Under the pieces are notes generated by a model. That model ran no database searches, was not told the DNA's origin, and saw only the letters and a program-made list of their open reading frames with translations. 11,887 bases of DNA. Source: Planctomycetota bacterium (GTDB lineage: Bacteria > Planctomycetota > Planctomycetia > Planctomycetales > Planctomycetaceae). The position numbers and the translations under genes are program-made. Below, piece after piece: positions 1 through 8,200 of the stretch (positions are counted from its first letter, which is position 1; every line of letters starts with the position of its first letter). The stretch covers positions 1-11,887 of the forward strand of contig JAPLOC010000505.1 in assembly GCA_026692825.1 (NCBI GenBank). Direction: 5' to 3'.

Positions 1-896
1 CCGTCTCGCAGAGTCTTGATCCGAAGACCATTCAGTATTCGTACACCGACGATGCTCTCAAGACCGTCACCACCCGCACTTCAATGCTGGGAACCGAAAT
101 GGTCACCTGGGCGGTTTCCAAAGAGGAAGCGATCAAGGAACTTTCGGGGGAGGATGTCGACCTGGCGATCGCCACCCTGGTACGCACCGGAAAAATCGAG
201 CGTTCACTGGAAACCCGAAAGGTCGTCTACAAAGTCTCGCTCGCCGACGATGATCCCGCGAAATATCTCGCAGAAGGTCCGACGCAGTCGATCCGTCGCA
301 TCTCGCCGAATACCGTGGAACTCACGGTGACCTCGATTGTTCCCCCGGAAACAAATGCGGAGGAGGCCGAACCTGCGGACGCCCGGTATCTCAGTTCCAA
401 CAAGTTCCTGCAGTCGGATGACGAACTCGTCGTGAAATTCGCCAACGAGGCGGTTCCGGCTGACGCGCAGTCCTGGGGAGCGGCCCAGTCCATGGAAAAG
501 TGGGTTCATCAGAAGGTCAAAGATAAGAACTTCTCAACTCTGATGGCTTCTGCCGCCGAGGTCGCCAAAACACTTTCGGGAGACTGCACGGAACACGCCT
601 GCCTGCTGGCGGCGATGTGCAGGGCGAAGAAGATCCCAGCACGCATTGTGGTCGGGCTGATGTACGTCCCGCGAGATTCGGCGTTTGGCGGACACATGTG
701 GACGGAAGTGTACATCAACGGCGTCTGGGTTCCGGTGGATGGAACGTTGGGGCGTGGCCGGGTGGGGGCTGACCACATCAAGTTTCTGGATGCCAGTTTC
801 GACGACGCCGACGCGATGGACGGGATGGCGGCGTTTGTGCCGGTCGTGAGCGCGCTGGGGCAGATGAAGATTGAGGTGGGCGAGGTGGGGCACTAG
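1..896 (+). CDS. Transglutaminase-like domain protein, 5' end missing
   Basis: The reading frame is open from base 3 to the TAG at 894-896, so the gene starts before the window; an in-frame ATG at 84 is internal, not necessarily the start. The C-terminal half has the transglutaminase-like (papain-fold) signature. Counting from the ATG at 84, the likely triad is Cys168 in GDCTEHA, His204 in GGHMWTEV and Asp219 in VPVDGT, with the usual C-H-D spacing. In this superfamily such domains act as peptidases, amidases or crosslinking enzymes, and many bacterial members have no known substrate. The roughly 160 residues before the domain are not recognised. No signal peptide can be judged because the N-terminus is missing. 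The next gene starts over 600 bases away and has its own promoter, so it is probably not in the same operon. The domain call is firm; the biological role is unknown. Confidence 0.85.
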   Translation, partial: VSQSLDPKTIQYSYTDDALKTVTTRTSMLGTEMVTWAVSKEEAIKELSGEDVDLAIATLVRTGKIERSLETRKVVYKVSLADDDPAKYLAEGPTQSIRRISPNTVELTVTSIVPPETNAEEAEPADARYLSSNKFLQSDDELVVKFANEAVPADAQSWGAAQSMEKWVHQKVKDKNFSTLMASAAEVAKTLSGDCTEHACLLAAMCRAKKIPARIVVGLMYVPRDSAFGGHMWTEVYINGVWVPVDGTLGRGRVGADHIKFLDASFDDADAMDGMAAFVPVVSALGQMKIEVGEVGH

Positions 897-899
897 GGG

Positions 900-931
900 G
901 GAAGGATGAAGGCGGAAGGATGAAGGATGAA
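900..931 (+). repeat. Short GGATGAA repeat cluster
   Basis: GGATGAA occurs at 904-910, 918-924 and 925-931, and the 11-mer GGAAGGATGAA occurs at 900-910 and 914-924. The related GGATGAAGGAT at 918-928 recurs at 1122-1132. The cluster begins 4 bases after the stop codon of the transglutaminase-like gene. It is a simple purine-rich intergenic repeat with no function visible from the sequence. Confidence 0.6.
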
Positions 932-1377
932 ATGACTACGGCCCGCGTGGAGGTTAAGGAGCCGTCCAACATAAAAACAGTTTTTGTTGCCGGTTTCGCG
1001 GATGGGCGGCGCGGCGAGTGCCGAAGTGCGCCGAGGGGGACCGGCGGCGGGTGAAGCTAGGATTTCAAGGAATGGCCAATGCGTTCCATGTGTTCAGGGC
1101 CGTCCTCCACACGTCGAGGGAGGATGAAGGATCGGCCGGAACAAGCTCTCGCACTTCCAACGCACCCGCTTGCGATCACGGAGTTCCCGGAATCACCGGA
1201 ATTCACTTCGTACGTCGATACCCACCGAGCCTACATTTTTTACCCCGATTTTCCACACCAGATCCTTGTCCCGTGACCGGACACCTCCTTCGGCGACTTG
1301 GAATAACCGCTGATCATTCGGCATCGCGATCTGCGAGACTTCCTTGTGGGGGAGATTTCCTGCAAAAGGGCGAATTG

Positions 1378-1407
1378 GGTGGAGTCCGAGAGTCGGACGT
1401 TCCCACC
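1378..1407. other. Compound inverted repeat (hairpin) upstream of the nuo promoter
   Basis: GTCCGA (1384-1389) and TCGGAC (1393-1398) are perfect complements around a GAG loop. The flanking GGTGG (1378-1382) and CCACC (1403-1407) also pair, leaving a 1-by-4 internal loop. There is no T-tract on either side, so it does not look like a terminator. It lies about 37 bases upstream of the predicted -35 box, so it would not be in the nuo transcript. It could be an operator or part of an unrelated short RNA; the sequence does not decide. Confidence 0.45.
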
Positions 1408-1443
1408 ACCGGGAAATCATCGGGAGCGACAACTCCGTTTCCC

Positions 1444-1471
1444 TTGCGAGCCTGAGACGCATCCCTATAAT
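1444..1471 (+). promoter_or_regulatory. Predicted sigma70-type promoter for nuoI and the downstream genes
   Basis: A perfect -10 box TATAAT at 1466-1471 is preceded, after a 16-base spacer, by TTGCGA (1444-1449), which matches the -35 consensus at four of six positions. Transcription would start near 1478 and give a leader of about 40 nt before the nuoI ATG at 1517. The leader can form a small CGACA/TGTCG hairpin (1474-1491). It is the best promoter match upstream of the nuo genes. Confidence 0.6.
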
Positions 1472-1507
1472 TCCGACAGGTTTTCATGTCGAAAATCGGT
1501 CCAACCC

Positions 1508-1512
1508 GAGGA
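1508..1512 (+). promoter_or_regulatory. Ribosome binding site that fixes the nuoI start
   Basis: GAGGA lies 4 bases upstream of the ATG at 1517. It supports that start over a longer in-frame extension reaching back to 1346, whose extra residues match nothing in NuoI and which would begin upstream of the predicted promoter. Clear Shine-Dalgarno sequences are rare among the other genes here. Confidence 0.55.
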
Positions 1513-1516
1513 AACC

Positions 1517-2071
1517 ATGTTCACGTGGTTCCGGAACGTCTTCATCGCGATCAGCACCCTGCTCAAAGGCATGTGGGTGACGATGCTGACCATGTTGAAG
1601 ACGTACCAACGCAAAACGTTCACGCACGTCTACGAGTATCCCGAGGTGCCTGTGCCAGTGAAGGCGCGGTATCGCGGGTTTCATCGTTACGACCTCACGA
1701 CCTGCATTGGCTGCGACAAGTGTGCTGCCGCGTGTCCGGTCGACTGCATCTACATCGACAAGGAAAAAGCCCCGGTTGGCAAGGGGTTTCGCCTCAACGG
1801 CTTCACGATCGACTACACCAAGTGCATGTTCTGCGCATTGTGTGTCGAACCGTGCCCGGTCGACTGTATTTTCATGGGATCGAACTTCGATCTCAGTTGC
1901 TATAGCCGCGATGGGTGCATCGTGGACTATGCGAAGCTCCCGCTGGAGGTTGCGTGGGGGCAGACGACATTGAATCCCACAGCGGTTTCGGAATCGAAAG
2001 TGCTCTTCGAGCCGGTGTGGATCAAAGGTGAGCCGAGTCCTTTTCAGACGTCCGGTGCCGACGAGGCGTAG
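1517..2071 (+). CDS. nuoI: NADH-quinone oxidoreductase subunit I (8Fe ferredoxin-type)
   Basis: This is the complex I subunit that passes electrons through two 4Fe-4S clusters (N6a and N6b) toward the terminal N2 cluster near the quinone site. The 184-residue product has the two cluster motifs: Cys63, 66, 69 with Cys73-Pro, and Cys103, 106, 109 with Cys113-Pro. Each is followed by Val-Asp-Cys, adding Cys77 and Cys117, which are not expected to be ligands. The N-terminal part (about residues 8-30) is hydrophobic and amphipathic, consistent with the NuoI helix that packs on the membrane arm. The start is set by the GAGGA site and by the family's usual length. The DUF2203 gene follows 20 bases after the stop. 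nuoI here precedes nuoA, whereas in the classical order it lies between nuoH and nuoJ. The assignment is firm. Confidence 0.95.
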   Translation: MFTWFRNVFIAISTLLKGMWVTMLTMLKTYQRKTFTHVYEYPEVPVPVKARYRGFHRYDLTTCIGCDKCAAACPVDCIYIDKEKAPVGKGFRLNGFTIDYTKCMFCALCVEPCPVDCIFMGSNFDLSCYSRDGCIVDYAKLPLEVAWGQTTLNPTAVSESKVLFEPVWIKGEPSPFQTSGADEA

Positions 2072-2091
2072 GGGTCTGCGGAAAGCTAGAC

Positions 2092-2586
2092 ATGGCGAAG
2101 CGAAATCAGCGTCGGTACTACACGGTTGAGAGTGCGAATCAGGCGTTGCCTCTGGTTCGGGCGATCGTGAAGGACATTGTCTCCAAGTACCGCGAGGTGG
2201 TGGAGCGGAAGGAGCGGCTCGACCGGATTCGGAAGCCGTCGCGTGGGCGACCGCAGGGGGAGGATCTCTATTCGGAGGAAGTCTCGCAAGTCGAGGCGGA
2301 CATCGAGCGGGATCTTGAGACTCTGCAAGGGTTTGTCAGCGAGTTGACGGCATTGGGGATCGAAATGAAGGATCCCGCGCGGGGCTTGGTCGACTTCTAC
2401 TCGATCATGGATGACCGCGAGGTCTACCTGTGCTGGCTGTTGGGCGAGGACGAAGTGGGGCACTGGCACGATCTGGCTGCCGGTTTCGCCGGGCGACAAT
2501 CGCTTCTGGCCGCCGCCCCGAGTGCGAGTGGTGAGCCAGGCGGACTCGGCGGCTTGGGTCTGGATGGACTAGGGCAGGATGAATGA
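2092..2586 (+). CDS. DUF2203 family protein of unknown function
   Basis: The 164-residue product matches the DUF2203 family as I know it. The N-terminus has the YTVESANQALPLVRAIVKD pattern (about residues 10-28), followed by a charged, probably coiled-coil stretch (about 30-60). Next comes GIEMKDPARGLVDFYSIMDD, then REVYLCWLLGEDEVGHWHD and GFAGRQSL, which are the family's hallmark blocks. Family members are small cytosolic proteins without an assigned biochemical role. The last 20 or so residues are a Gly-Leu-rich low-complexity tail. The gene starts 20 bases after the nuoI stop and precedes nuoA by 110 bases, so it is probably cotranscribed with complex I genes. A link to complex I assembly would be inference only. 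No strong ribosome binding site is visible. Confidence 0.85.
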   Translation: MAKRNQRRYYTVESANQALPLVRAIVKDIVSKYREVVERKERLDRIRKPSRGRPQGEDLYSEEVSQVEADIERDLETLQGFVSELTALGIEMKDPARGLVDFYSIMDDREVYLCWLLGEDEVGHWHDLAAGFAGRQSLLAAAPSASGEPGGLGGLGLDGLGQDE

Positions 2587-2696
2587 AGCCCGAGGCGTCT
2601 CAACCTGCGGCTTGACCGTTCGCTTGCGTTCGGTTGGCAGAGTGGTGTTGACGGATCAACCGATTTCCAGAGTTTTTTCCTTTCGACGAGCGCGTC

Positions 2697-3266
2697 ATGA
2701 CTGAACTGGTTGGGCACCTGCTGTTGTTCACGGTGCTGGGTGTCGTCTTCCTGATGGCCCCGCTGATCGCCGGTTGGTTTGTTCGTCCGAAGAACCCGAA
2801 CGCCGAAAAGCTCTCGGTCTACGAATGCGGCGAACCGACCATTGGTTCGTCCTACATTCAGTTCGACCTGCGGTTCTACGTGGTGGCGCTGCTGTTCATC
2901 ATTTTCGACGTGGAAATCGCGTTCTTCTTCCCGTGGGCCGCAGTCTACGGCGGGGCGACCGCGCTGCTCGATCCGCGCGTCAGTGACGCCGCCCGGATGC
3001 AACTCTCCGAGCGGATGCTCAACGTCCCTCAGGGAACATTGGCTCTGGAAAACGTGATCACACCCGCGACCGCCGAGACATTGGTCTGGACCGGGCTGGG
3101 TGATATCCTGGTGTTCTTCAGTGTGTTGCTGGTGGCGTTCGCCTACGTCTGGAAGCGTGGGGATCTCGATTGGGTCCGAGCCGTCACCAGTGCCCGACGG
3201 TCGGTTCCCGCCCGTTCGTCCGAGGCAGCGGCCATCGACGCCCGCCCGCTGGAAACGGTCGCCTGA
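2697..3266 (+). CDS. nuoA: NADH-quinone oxidoreductase subunit A, enlarged form
   Basis: NuoA is a small membrane subunit at the junction of the peripheral and membrane arms of complex I. The product has the diagnostic blocks YECGEP (residues 42-47) with the SSYIQFDLRFY segment after it, and DVEIAFFFPWA (71-81). Three membrane helices are visible: about 4-27, 59-83 and 134-152. At 189 residues it is longer than the usual 115-150. The extra length comes from a hydrophilic stretch of about 45 residues between helices 2 and 3 (about 86-130) and a polar tail after 160. The ATG at 2697 is chosen because helix 1 follows at once; only a weak ribosome binding site precedes it. nuoC follows after 66 bases, with no nuoB between them. 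The assignment is firm despite the insertion. Confidence 0.94.
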   Translation: MTELVGHLLLFTVLGVVFLMAPLIAGWFVRPKNPNAEKLSVYECGEPTIGSSYIQFDLRFYVVALLFIIFDVEIAFFFPWAAVYGGATALLDPRVSDAARMQLSERMLNVPQGTLALENVITPATAETLVWTGLGDILVFFSVLLVAFAYVWKRGDLDWVRAVTSARRSVPARSSEAAAIDARPLETVA

Positions 3267-3332
3267 TCGAGCGATTCGAAATCGCTCTGCGGAAATCCCC
3301 TTGTCTCCACTGACTCTTCTGCGTGTGCTTGC

Positions 3333-3860
3333 ATGACTTCTCAGGAAATCCACGCGATTCTCGTCGCGAAGTTCGGCGGCCAGATCACCGGATCGAACTT
3401 CGAGAATATCGATCCGTGGATTGAAGTCGCCCCGGAAGCGATTGCGACGGTCGGGCAATTTCTGAAGTCCGATCCGTCCCTGAAATTCGACGCACTCAAC
3501 AATCTGAGCGCTTCCGACTGGTTCGACGCCGACCCGAAAAAGCAGGCGAAGCTGGGAGATCCTCGCATTGAGGTGATCTACCATCTCTACAGCTACACCC
3601 ACCGCCACTACGTGATTCTGAAGGTGAAAGCTCCCCGCTGGAAAGACGGACAGCAGGGCCAGTTGCCCGAGATTCCGACCGTGTCGAAGATCTGGGCGAT
3701 CGCCGACTGGCACGAGCGCGAGGCGTTTGACTTGGTGGGGATCCACTTCGTGGGGCACACCGATTTGCGGCGGATTCTCTGCTCGGAAGACTGGGAAGGA
3801 CACCCGTTGCGTCGGGACTACGAATTCCCCCTCGAATATCACGGCATCCGCGCCCGCTAA
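3333..3860 (+). CDS. nuoC: NADH-quinone oxidoreductase subunit C (30 kDa)
   Basis: NuoC is a peripheral-arm subunit of complex I without its own cofactor that supports NuoD and NuoB near the quinone site. The 175-residue product carries the family signature WHEREAFDL (residues 126-134), followed by GIHFVGHTDLRRIL and ending in the HPLRRDYEFP block. The N-terminal region (about 30-110) matches the family's alpha/beta fold, including the YHLYSYTHRHY strand segment. It is a separate protein, not fused to NuoD as in Escherichia coli. The ATG at 3333 gives a normal N-terminus. It lies 66 bases after nuoA and 27 bases before nuoD, which suggests one operon. The identification is firm. Confidence 0.95.
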   Translation: MTSQEIHAILVAKFGGQITGSNFENIDPWIEVAPEAIATVGQFLKSDPSLKFDALNNLSASDWFDADPKKQAKLGDPRIEVIYHLYSYTHRHYVILKVKAPRWKDGQQGQLPEIPTVSKIWAIADWHEREAFDLVGIHFVGHTDLRRILCSEDWEGHPLRRDYEFPLEYHGIRAR

Positions 3861-3887
3861 GCCCTCCACACCGCACCGGTAAGATAT

Positions 3888-5126
3888 ATGGCACTGCAAC
3901 TGGAAGATCCCCGAGTCGTCGAGTTTGACGTTCGCACCGACGAAATGTTGGTGAATATGGGACCGCAACACCCCAGCACGCACGGCGTGTTGCGTTTGCT
4001 GCTTCGAACCGACGGCGAAGTGGTCAGCCAGGTCATCCCGCACTTGGGTTATCTGCACCGCTGTGCCGAGAAGATTGGTGAAAATCTCACTCTCCCCCAG
4101 TGGATTCCGTACACCGACCGGATGGACTATCTGGCCGGGATGAACATGAATCTCGGCCTCTCTTTGGCGGCGGAGAAGCTGATGGGGATGGAAGTCCCCG
4201 AGAAGGCGATGGTGTTGCGGGTATTGATCGCTGAGTTCGGGCGAGTCGCCAGCCACCTCGTCGGGATGGGAGCGTACGGACTCGACCTTGGATCCTTCAG
4301 CCCGTTCTTGTACGCGTTCCGCGAACGAGAGATCATCCTCGATCTGTTCGAAGAAGCGTGTGGGGCGCGCCTTACTTACAGTTACATCACCCCCGGCGGT
4401 CTGACGCACGACCTGCCCGCCGAGATCACGATTCCCCCAGGCCTCGCGGCCCTGCCGGGGAAGTCCGCGAATCTCAAGCTCTCGTGGCTCGAAGCCTGTA
4501 CGATGTTTCTCGACTGGCTCGAGAAACGGATTCCCGAGTATCACACGCTGCTGACGCAGAATCAGATCTTCATCAAGCGGACTGCGGGCCTGGGGGTCAT
4601 GAGCCGCGAGATGGCGATCGACTACGGCTGCACCGGCCCTGTTTTACGCGGCAGTGGTGTCGACCACGATCTGCGTCGCGATGGCGAGCCGATCTACACG
4701 CGGATGTACAAGGGTTACAAATTCGACGTGCCAGTTGCCCCGTTCCCGGCGGCTCCCCCGGAAGCGGTGCTGGGAGACAACTGGTGCCGGTTCTACGTCC
4801 GCATGATGGAAGTGGTCCAGGCGATTCGCCTGGTCCGTCAGGCGATCGAGAAGTACCCCACTGCCGAGGGAACGCACCGTGTTCCGTTCAAGCAGGCGAC
4901 CAAGCTTCCGAAGAAGGAAGTCTATCTGGAAACGGAATGCCCCCGCGGGCAGATGGGTTTCTATCTCGTCGGTAACGACAGTAACCTTCCCTGGCGGGCT
5001 CGGGCGAAGAGTTCGTCGTTCTGTAACCTCTCGGTCACCGAGCCATTGTGCGCGGGCTGCCTCATCGCCGACATCCCGGCGATCGTCGGATCGCTCGATA
5101 TCGTGATGGGTGAGATCGACCGCTAG
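3888..5126 (+). CDS. nuoD: NADH-quinone oxidoreductase subunit D (49 kDa)
   Basis: NuoD forms the quinone-binding cavity of complex I with NuoB and descends from the large subunit of NiFe hydrogenases. The 412-residue product has GPQHPSTHGVLRL near the start and IPYTDRMDYLAGMN after it. His32 and Tyr81 are 49 residues apart, as are the quinone-contacting His38 and Tyr87 of the Thermus thermophilus homologue. The C-terminus GSLDIVMGEIDR is the typical family ending; the hydrogenase nickel ligands are absent, as expected. Two things differ from common versions: HRCAEK has Cys59 where Gly is usual, and there is a small Cys group near the end (Cys379, Cys388, Cys391). The start codon lacks a clear ribosome binding site. 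A restriction-modification gene follows, instead of nuoE or nuoH. Confidence 0.95.
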   Translation: MALQLEDPRVVEFDVRTDEMLVNMGPQHPSTHGVLRLLLRTDGEVVSQVIPHLGYLHRCAEKIGENLTLPQWIPYTDRMDYLAGMNMNLGLSLAAEKLMGMEVPEKAMVLRVLIAEFGRVASHLVGMGAYGLDLGSFSPFLYAFREREIILDLFEEACGARLTYSYITPGGLTHDLPAEITIPPGLAALPGKSANLKLSWLEACTMFLDWLEKRIPEYHTLLTQNQIFIKRTAGLGVMSREMAIDYGCTGPVLRGSGVDHDLRRDGEPIYTRMYKGYKFDVPVAPFPAAPPEAVLGDNWCRFYVRMMEVVQAIRLVRQAIEKYPTAEGTHRVPFKQATKLPKKEVYLETECPRGQMGFYLVGNDSNLPWRARAKSSSFCNLSVTEPLCAGCLIADIPAIVGSLDIVMGEIDR

Positions 5127-5153
5127 GGCCGAAGCCCGGTAGACTGGAGTCGA

Positions 5154-5180
5154 CGAACCGGTTTCCTTCGTGCCGGTTTG
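5154..5180 (+). other. Hairpin between nuoD and the restriction-modification gene
   Basis: CGAACCGG (5154-5161) can pair with CCGGTTTG (5173-5180), giving 8 bp with one G-T pair and an 11-base loop. There is no immediate T-tract, only CTTTTG some 10 bases later, so it is at best a weak terminator. It covers the candidate TTG start at 5178 of the next gene, which argues for the later ATG at 5214. Confidence 0.4.
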
Positions 5181-5213
5181 GTTCGACGACTTTTGCTGGA
5201 GTTCTTCGCTCGC

Positions 5214-8200
5214 ATGCCGGCTGATCCCAAACCACTGTTTCGACCGGATGTGCTGCGCGGCAGGCTGAAGCCGTTCTCGCTTCCGCCACACGTTGCCGAC
5301 TGCAAGTCGATGCTTCGGCGGTGGGATGAGCTTCTGTCGACCCGTACCGCTGGCCGACTGAACGAACAGCAACTCCTGCCCGATTTTCTCACCGAGGTTT
5401 TTGGGCTGCTGTTGGGCTATTCGGGACCGGTCGCGGGGGGAGACCGCTATACACTGTCGCGCGAACAACATGTAGTCGTCGATGGAAAATTCGCCGACGC
5501 CGTGCTGGGCGAGTTCACGCCGGAAGGAAAATCGTTCGCGGTTGTGATCGAAGGAAAGGGGCCGCGCGATCCGCTCGAACGTCCCTTCGGTGGCCGCAAA
5601 ATGTCGGCGGTCGACCAGGCGTATCGCTACGCGATCAACCTCCCGTGCGATTGGATTGTCGTCACCTCGATGCGCGAGACCCGGCTCTATTTCAAGGGGG
5701 CCGACCAGCAGACGTACGAACGGTTTGAAACGGCGAAGCTGGCGTCCGACGTCGCCACGTTGAAGCGATTTGTCTTTCTGCTGGGGGCGGAGCGCATCGT
5801 TCCCGTCGGGGGCCGTTGCCACCTTTATGAACTCCGTGACGCGTCGGAGAAGGTGGGACGCGAGATCACCAAAGAATTCTACCAGCACTACGCCAACACC
5901 CGGCAGGATTTGTTTGAGTTGCTGTGTGCTTCGAACCCGGCAGTTCCGCGACGGGCGATCCTTTCGTGCGCCCAGAAACTTCTCGATCGGGTGCTGTTTG
6001 TGGCGTTTTGTGAAGACCGGGGACTGCTGCCGGAGGATTCGATTGCCAAAGCGTATGCCTTCCGCAATCCCTACCAACCATTGCCAGTCTGGGAGAATTT
6101 CCGCGGTCTGTTTCGGGCGATTAACGAGGGGCATGCTTCGCTCGACATACCGGCGTACAACGGGGGGCTGTTCGCGCCCGACCCGGTTCTCGAATCCCTT
6201 GTCGTCGGGGACAATGCCTGTGACCATTTTCGCGATCTGACGACGTACGATTATCGCAGCGCGGCGGACGCGGCCGACGAGGATGCGGGCACGGGGCGGG
6301 GGACGCTGATCGATGTTGACGTGTTGGGGCATATTTTCGAGCAATCGATCTCCGACCTGGAAGTCCTCCAGAACGAACTCGACGGTTTGATCGAAACCGT
6401 TAGCGTCGAGAAACACAAAACGCGTCGAAAAAAGGAAGGGGCGTTCTACACCCCCGCGTTCATCACCCGGTACATCGTTGACCTCGCGACGCTGAAGAAG
6501 TCGCAACGCGACGCGCTGGTGAAATTCTGGGAGGGGTGGCAGGACGAACTGACCACCGTGCGGTTGGTGGATCCCGCGTGTGGCAGCGGCGCGTTCCTGA
6601 TCGAGGCGTTCGACCAGCTTCACATGAATTACCAGCAGTCGAACGATCGTCTGGAGGAACTGCGGGGATCCCGCACACTGTTTGACCTCGACCGACAGAT
6701 CTTGCAGAACAATCTGTTTGGCGTCGACTTGAATGATGAAGCGGTCGAGATTTGCCGGTTGAGCCTGTGGATCAAGACAGCGGCGAGGGGCAAGGTCCTG
6801 ACCAGTCTCGACCATAACATTCAAACCGGAAACAGTGTTGTCGACGATCCGGCGGTGCATCCCCGCGCCCTTGATTGGAACCAGACGTTCCCCGAGGTCT
6901 TTGCGGCCGGCGGATTCGACGTCGTCGTGGGCAATCCGCCGTACATTCGACAGGAGTGGTTGACACCGTACAAGGCGCATTGGCAGAAGCAGTTCCAGAG
7001 CTACCACGGTGTCGCCGACATCTTCACGTATTTTTTTGAAGCCGGCATCAAACTTCTTCGCGACGGTGGTCGCTTGGGGTTCATTACCTCAGGAAGCTGG
7101 GTTCGAGGAAATTTTGGTGCCCCGCTTCGCCGGTTTTTGAGTTCGACTGTGGCGATTGAGTCGATGATTGATTTTGGCGAATACCAGCCGTTCGAAGATG
7201 CGGAGATGATCCGTCCGACGATTCCAATCATCCAAAAGCGGCTTCCCGGCGGGCCAATGCGAATCTTTAAGTGGCTCACAAGCGGTCCGGTACCGCGACA
7301 ATTGTCGGAACTTATCTCCGCCGCGCCGACCATGCGAACCGATGGCATTGGCGCGGGTGCGTGGGAACTCGACCCCGACAACGTCATTCAGTTGCGACAA
7401 AAACTGGCCGGCATTGGCATTCCGCTGCGGGACTACGCGACGGGAGGAATCTGTTATGGAGTCAAGACAGGATTGAATGAGGTGTTTGTCATCGGACCGC
7501 AGAAACGCGACGAATTGATCGCCGCGGATTCGAAAAGTGCGCAGATCATACATCCGTTCGTGCAAGGGACGCATTTGCGGCCGTGGTATGCCGAGAGGTC
7601 GGAGGAGTATTTGATCTTCACCCGCCGCGGTATCAACATCGACGATTATCCGGCCATTCAAGACTATCTTGGGCAATTTCGTGACCGTCTCGAACCAAAA
7701 CCACTCGACTGGCCGAAAAATAAGAAGTGGCCCGGCCGAAAGCCCGGGGCGTACGAATGGTTTGAACTCCAGGATTCCGTGGACTATTGGCGGGCTTTTG
7801 AAGAGCCAAAAATTGTCTGGCCCGACATCAGCAAGCTGCCGCGTTTCAGCATGGATCTCGAAGGCCGATACCTGGGAAACACCGGCTACGCAATTCCCGG
7901 GCTCGACTACTATTTGTTGGGAGTGTTGTCGTCCTGGACGACCTGGTTCTACATCAGCAAAACCGCGCAACCGCTCCGCCTACGAGCCGACCGCTGGCAG
8001 TATCGCTTGATTGCCCAATTCATGGAGCATTTACCGATTCCGGATGCCAGCGAGCCGGACCGGGCTGCGATTGGAAACCTCGCGGAAACCTGTTCAGCCG
8101 TCGGCCGACAGCGGTACGAGGTTCAGTTGCAGGTTTCAAAAAGGTTGTGGCAGTGTTTTGGTCAACGCGACAGCGGAGAATCGCTCGGCGAGTTGAACCG

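Larger units (their letters stand above)
897..1443. other. Intergenic stretch with no supported gene
   Basis: I see no supportable coding sequence in these 547 bases; the open frames here lack homology and a ribosome binding site. They hold the GGATGAA repeats, a symmetrical AAAAACAGTTTTT element inside CAAC/GTTG arms (967-989), a 6-bp TCCTCC/GGAGGA hairpin (1103-1124) and a stronger compound hairpin at 1378-1407. No clear intrinsic terminator for the upstream gene is visible: the AAAAAC/GTTTTT arms are only one base apart, so they cannot form a typical terminator. The downstream edge holds the predicted promoter of the nuo cluster. Confidence 0.6.

Noticed and set aside
967..989. The AAAAACAGTTTTT element as a terminator of the transglutaminase-like gene
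   Set aside because: The arms are one base apart and made only of A-T pairs near the loop, without a GC stem before the T-run.
2424..4544. A 706-codon open frame on the minus strand across nuoA, nuoC and nuoD
   Set aside because: It is antisense to three firmly identified genes, shows no recognisable domain, and is what codon bias in GC-rich DNA produces.
3888..5126. NuoD cysteines as a NiFe hydrogenase active site
   Set aside because: The hydrogenase DPCxxC position corresponds to DIVMGE here, and the N-terminal ligand pair is also absent, so this is a complex I subunit.
4644..7007. A 787-codon open frame on the minus strand across nuoD and the restriction-modification gene
   Set aside because: It spans two unrelated real genes on the other strand and has low-complexity, Arg-rich composition without any family motif.
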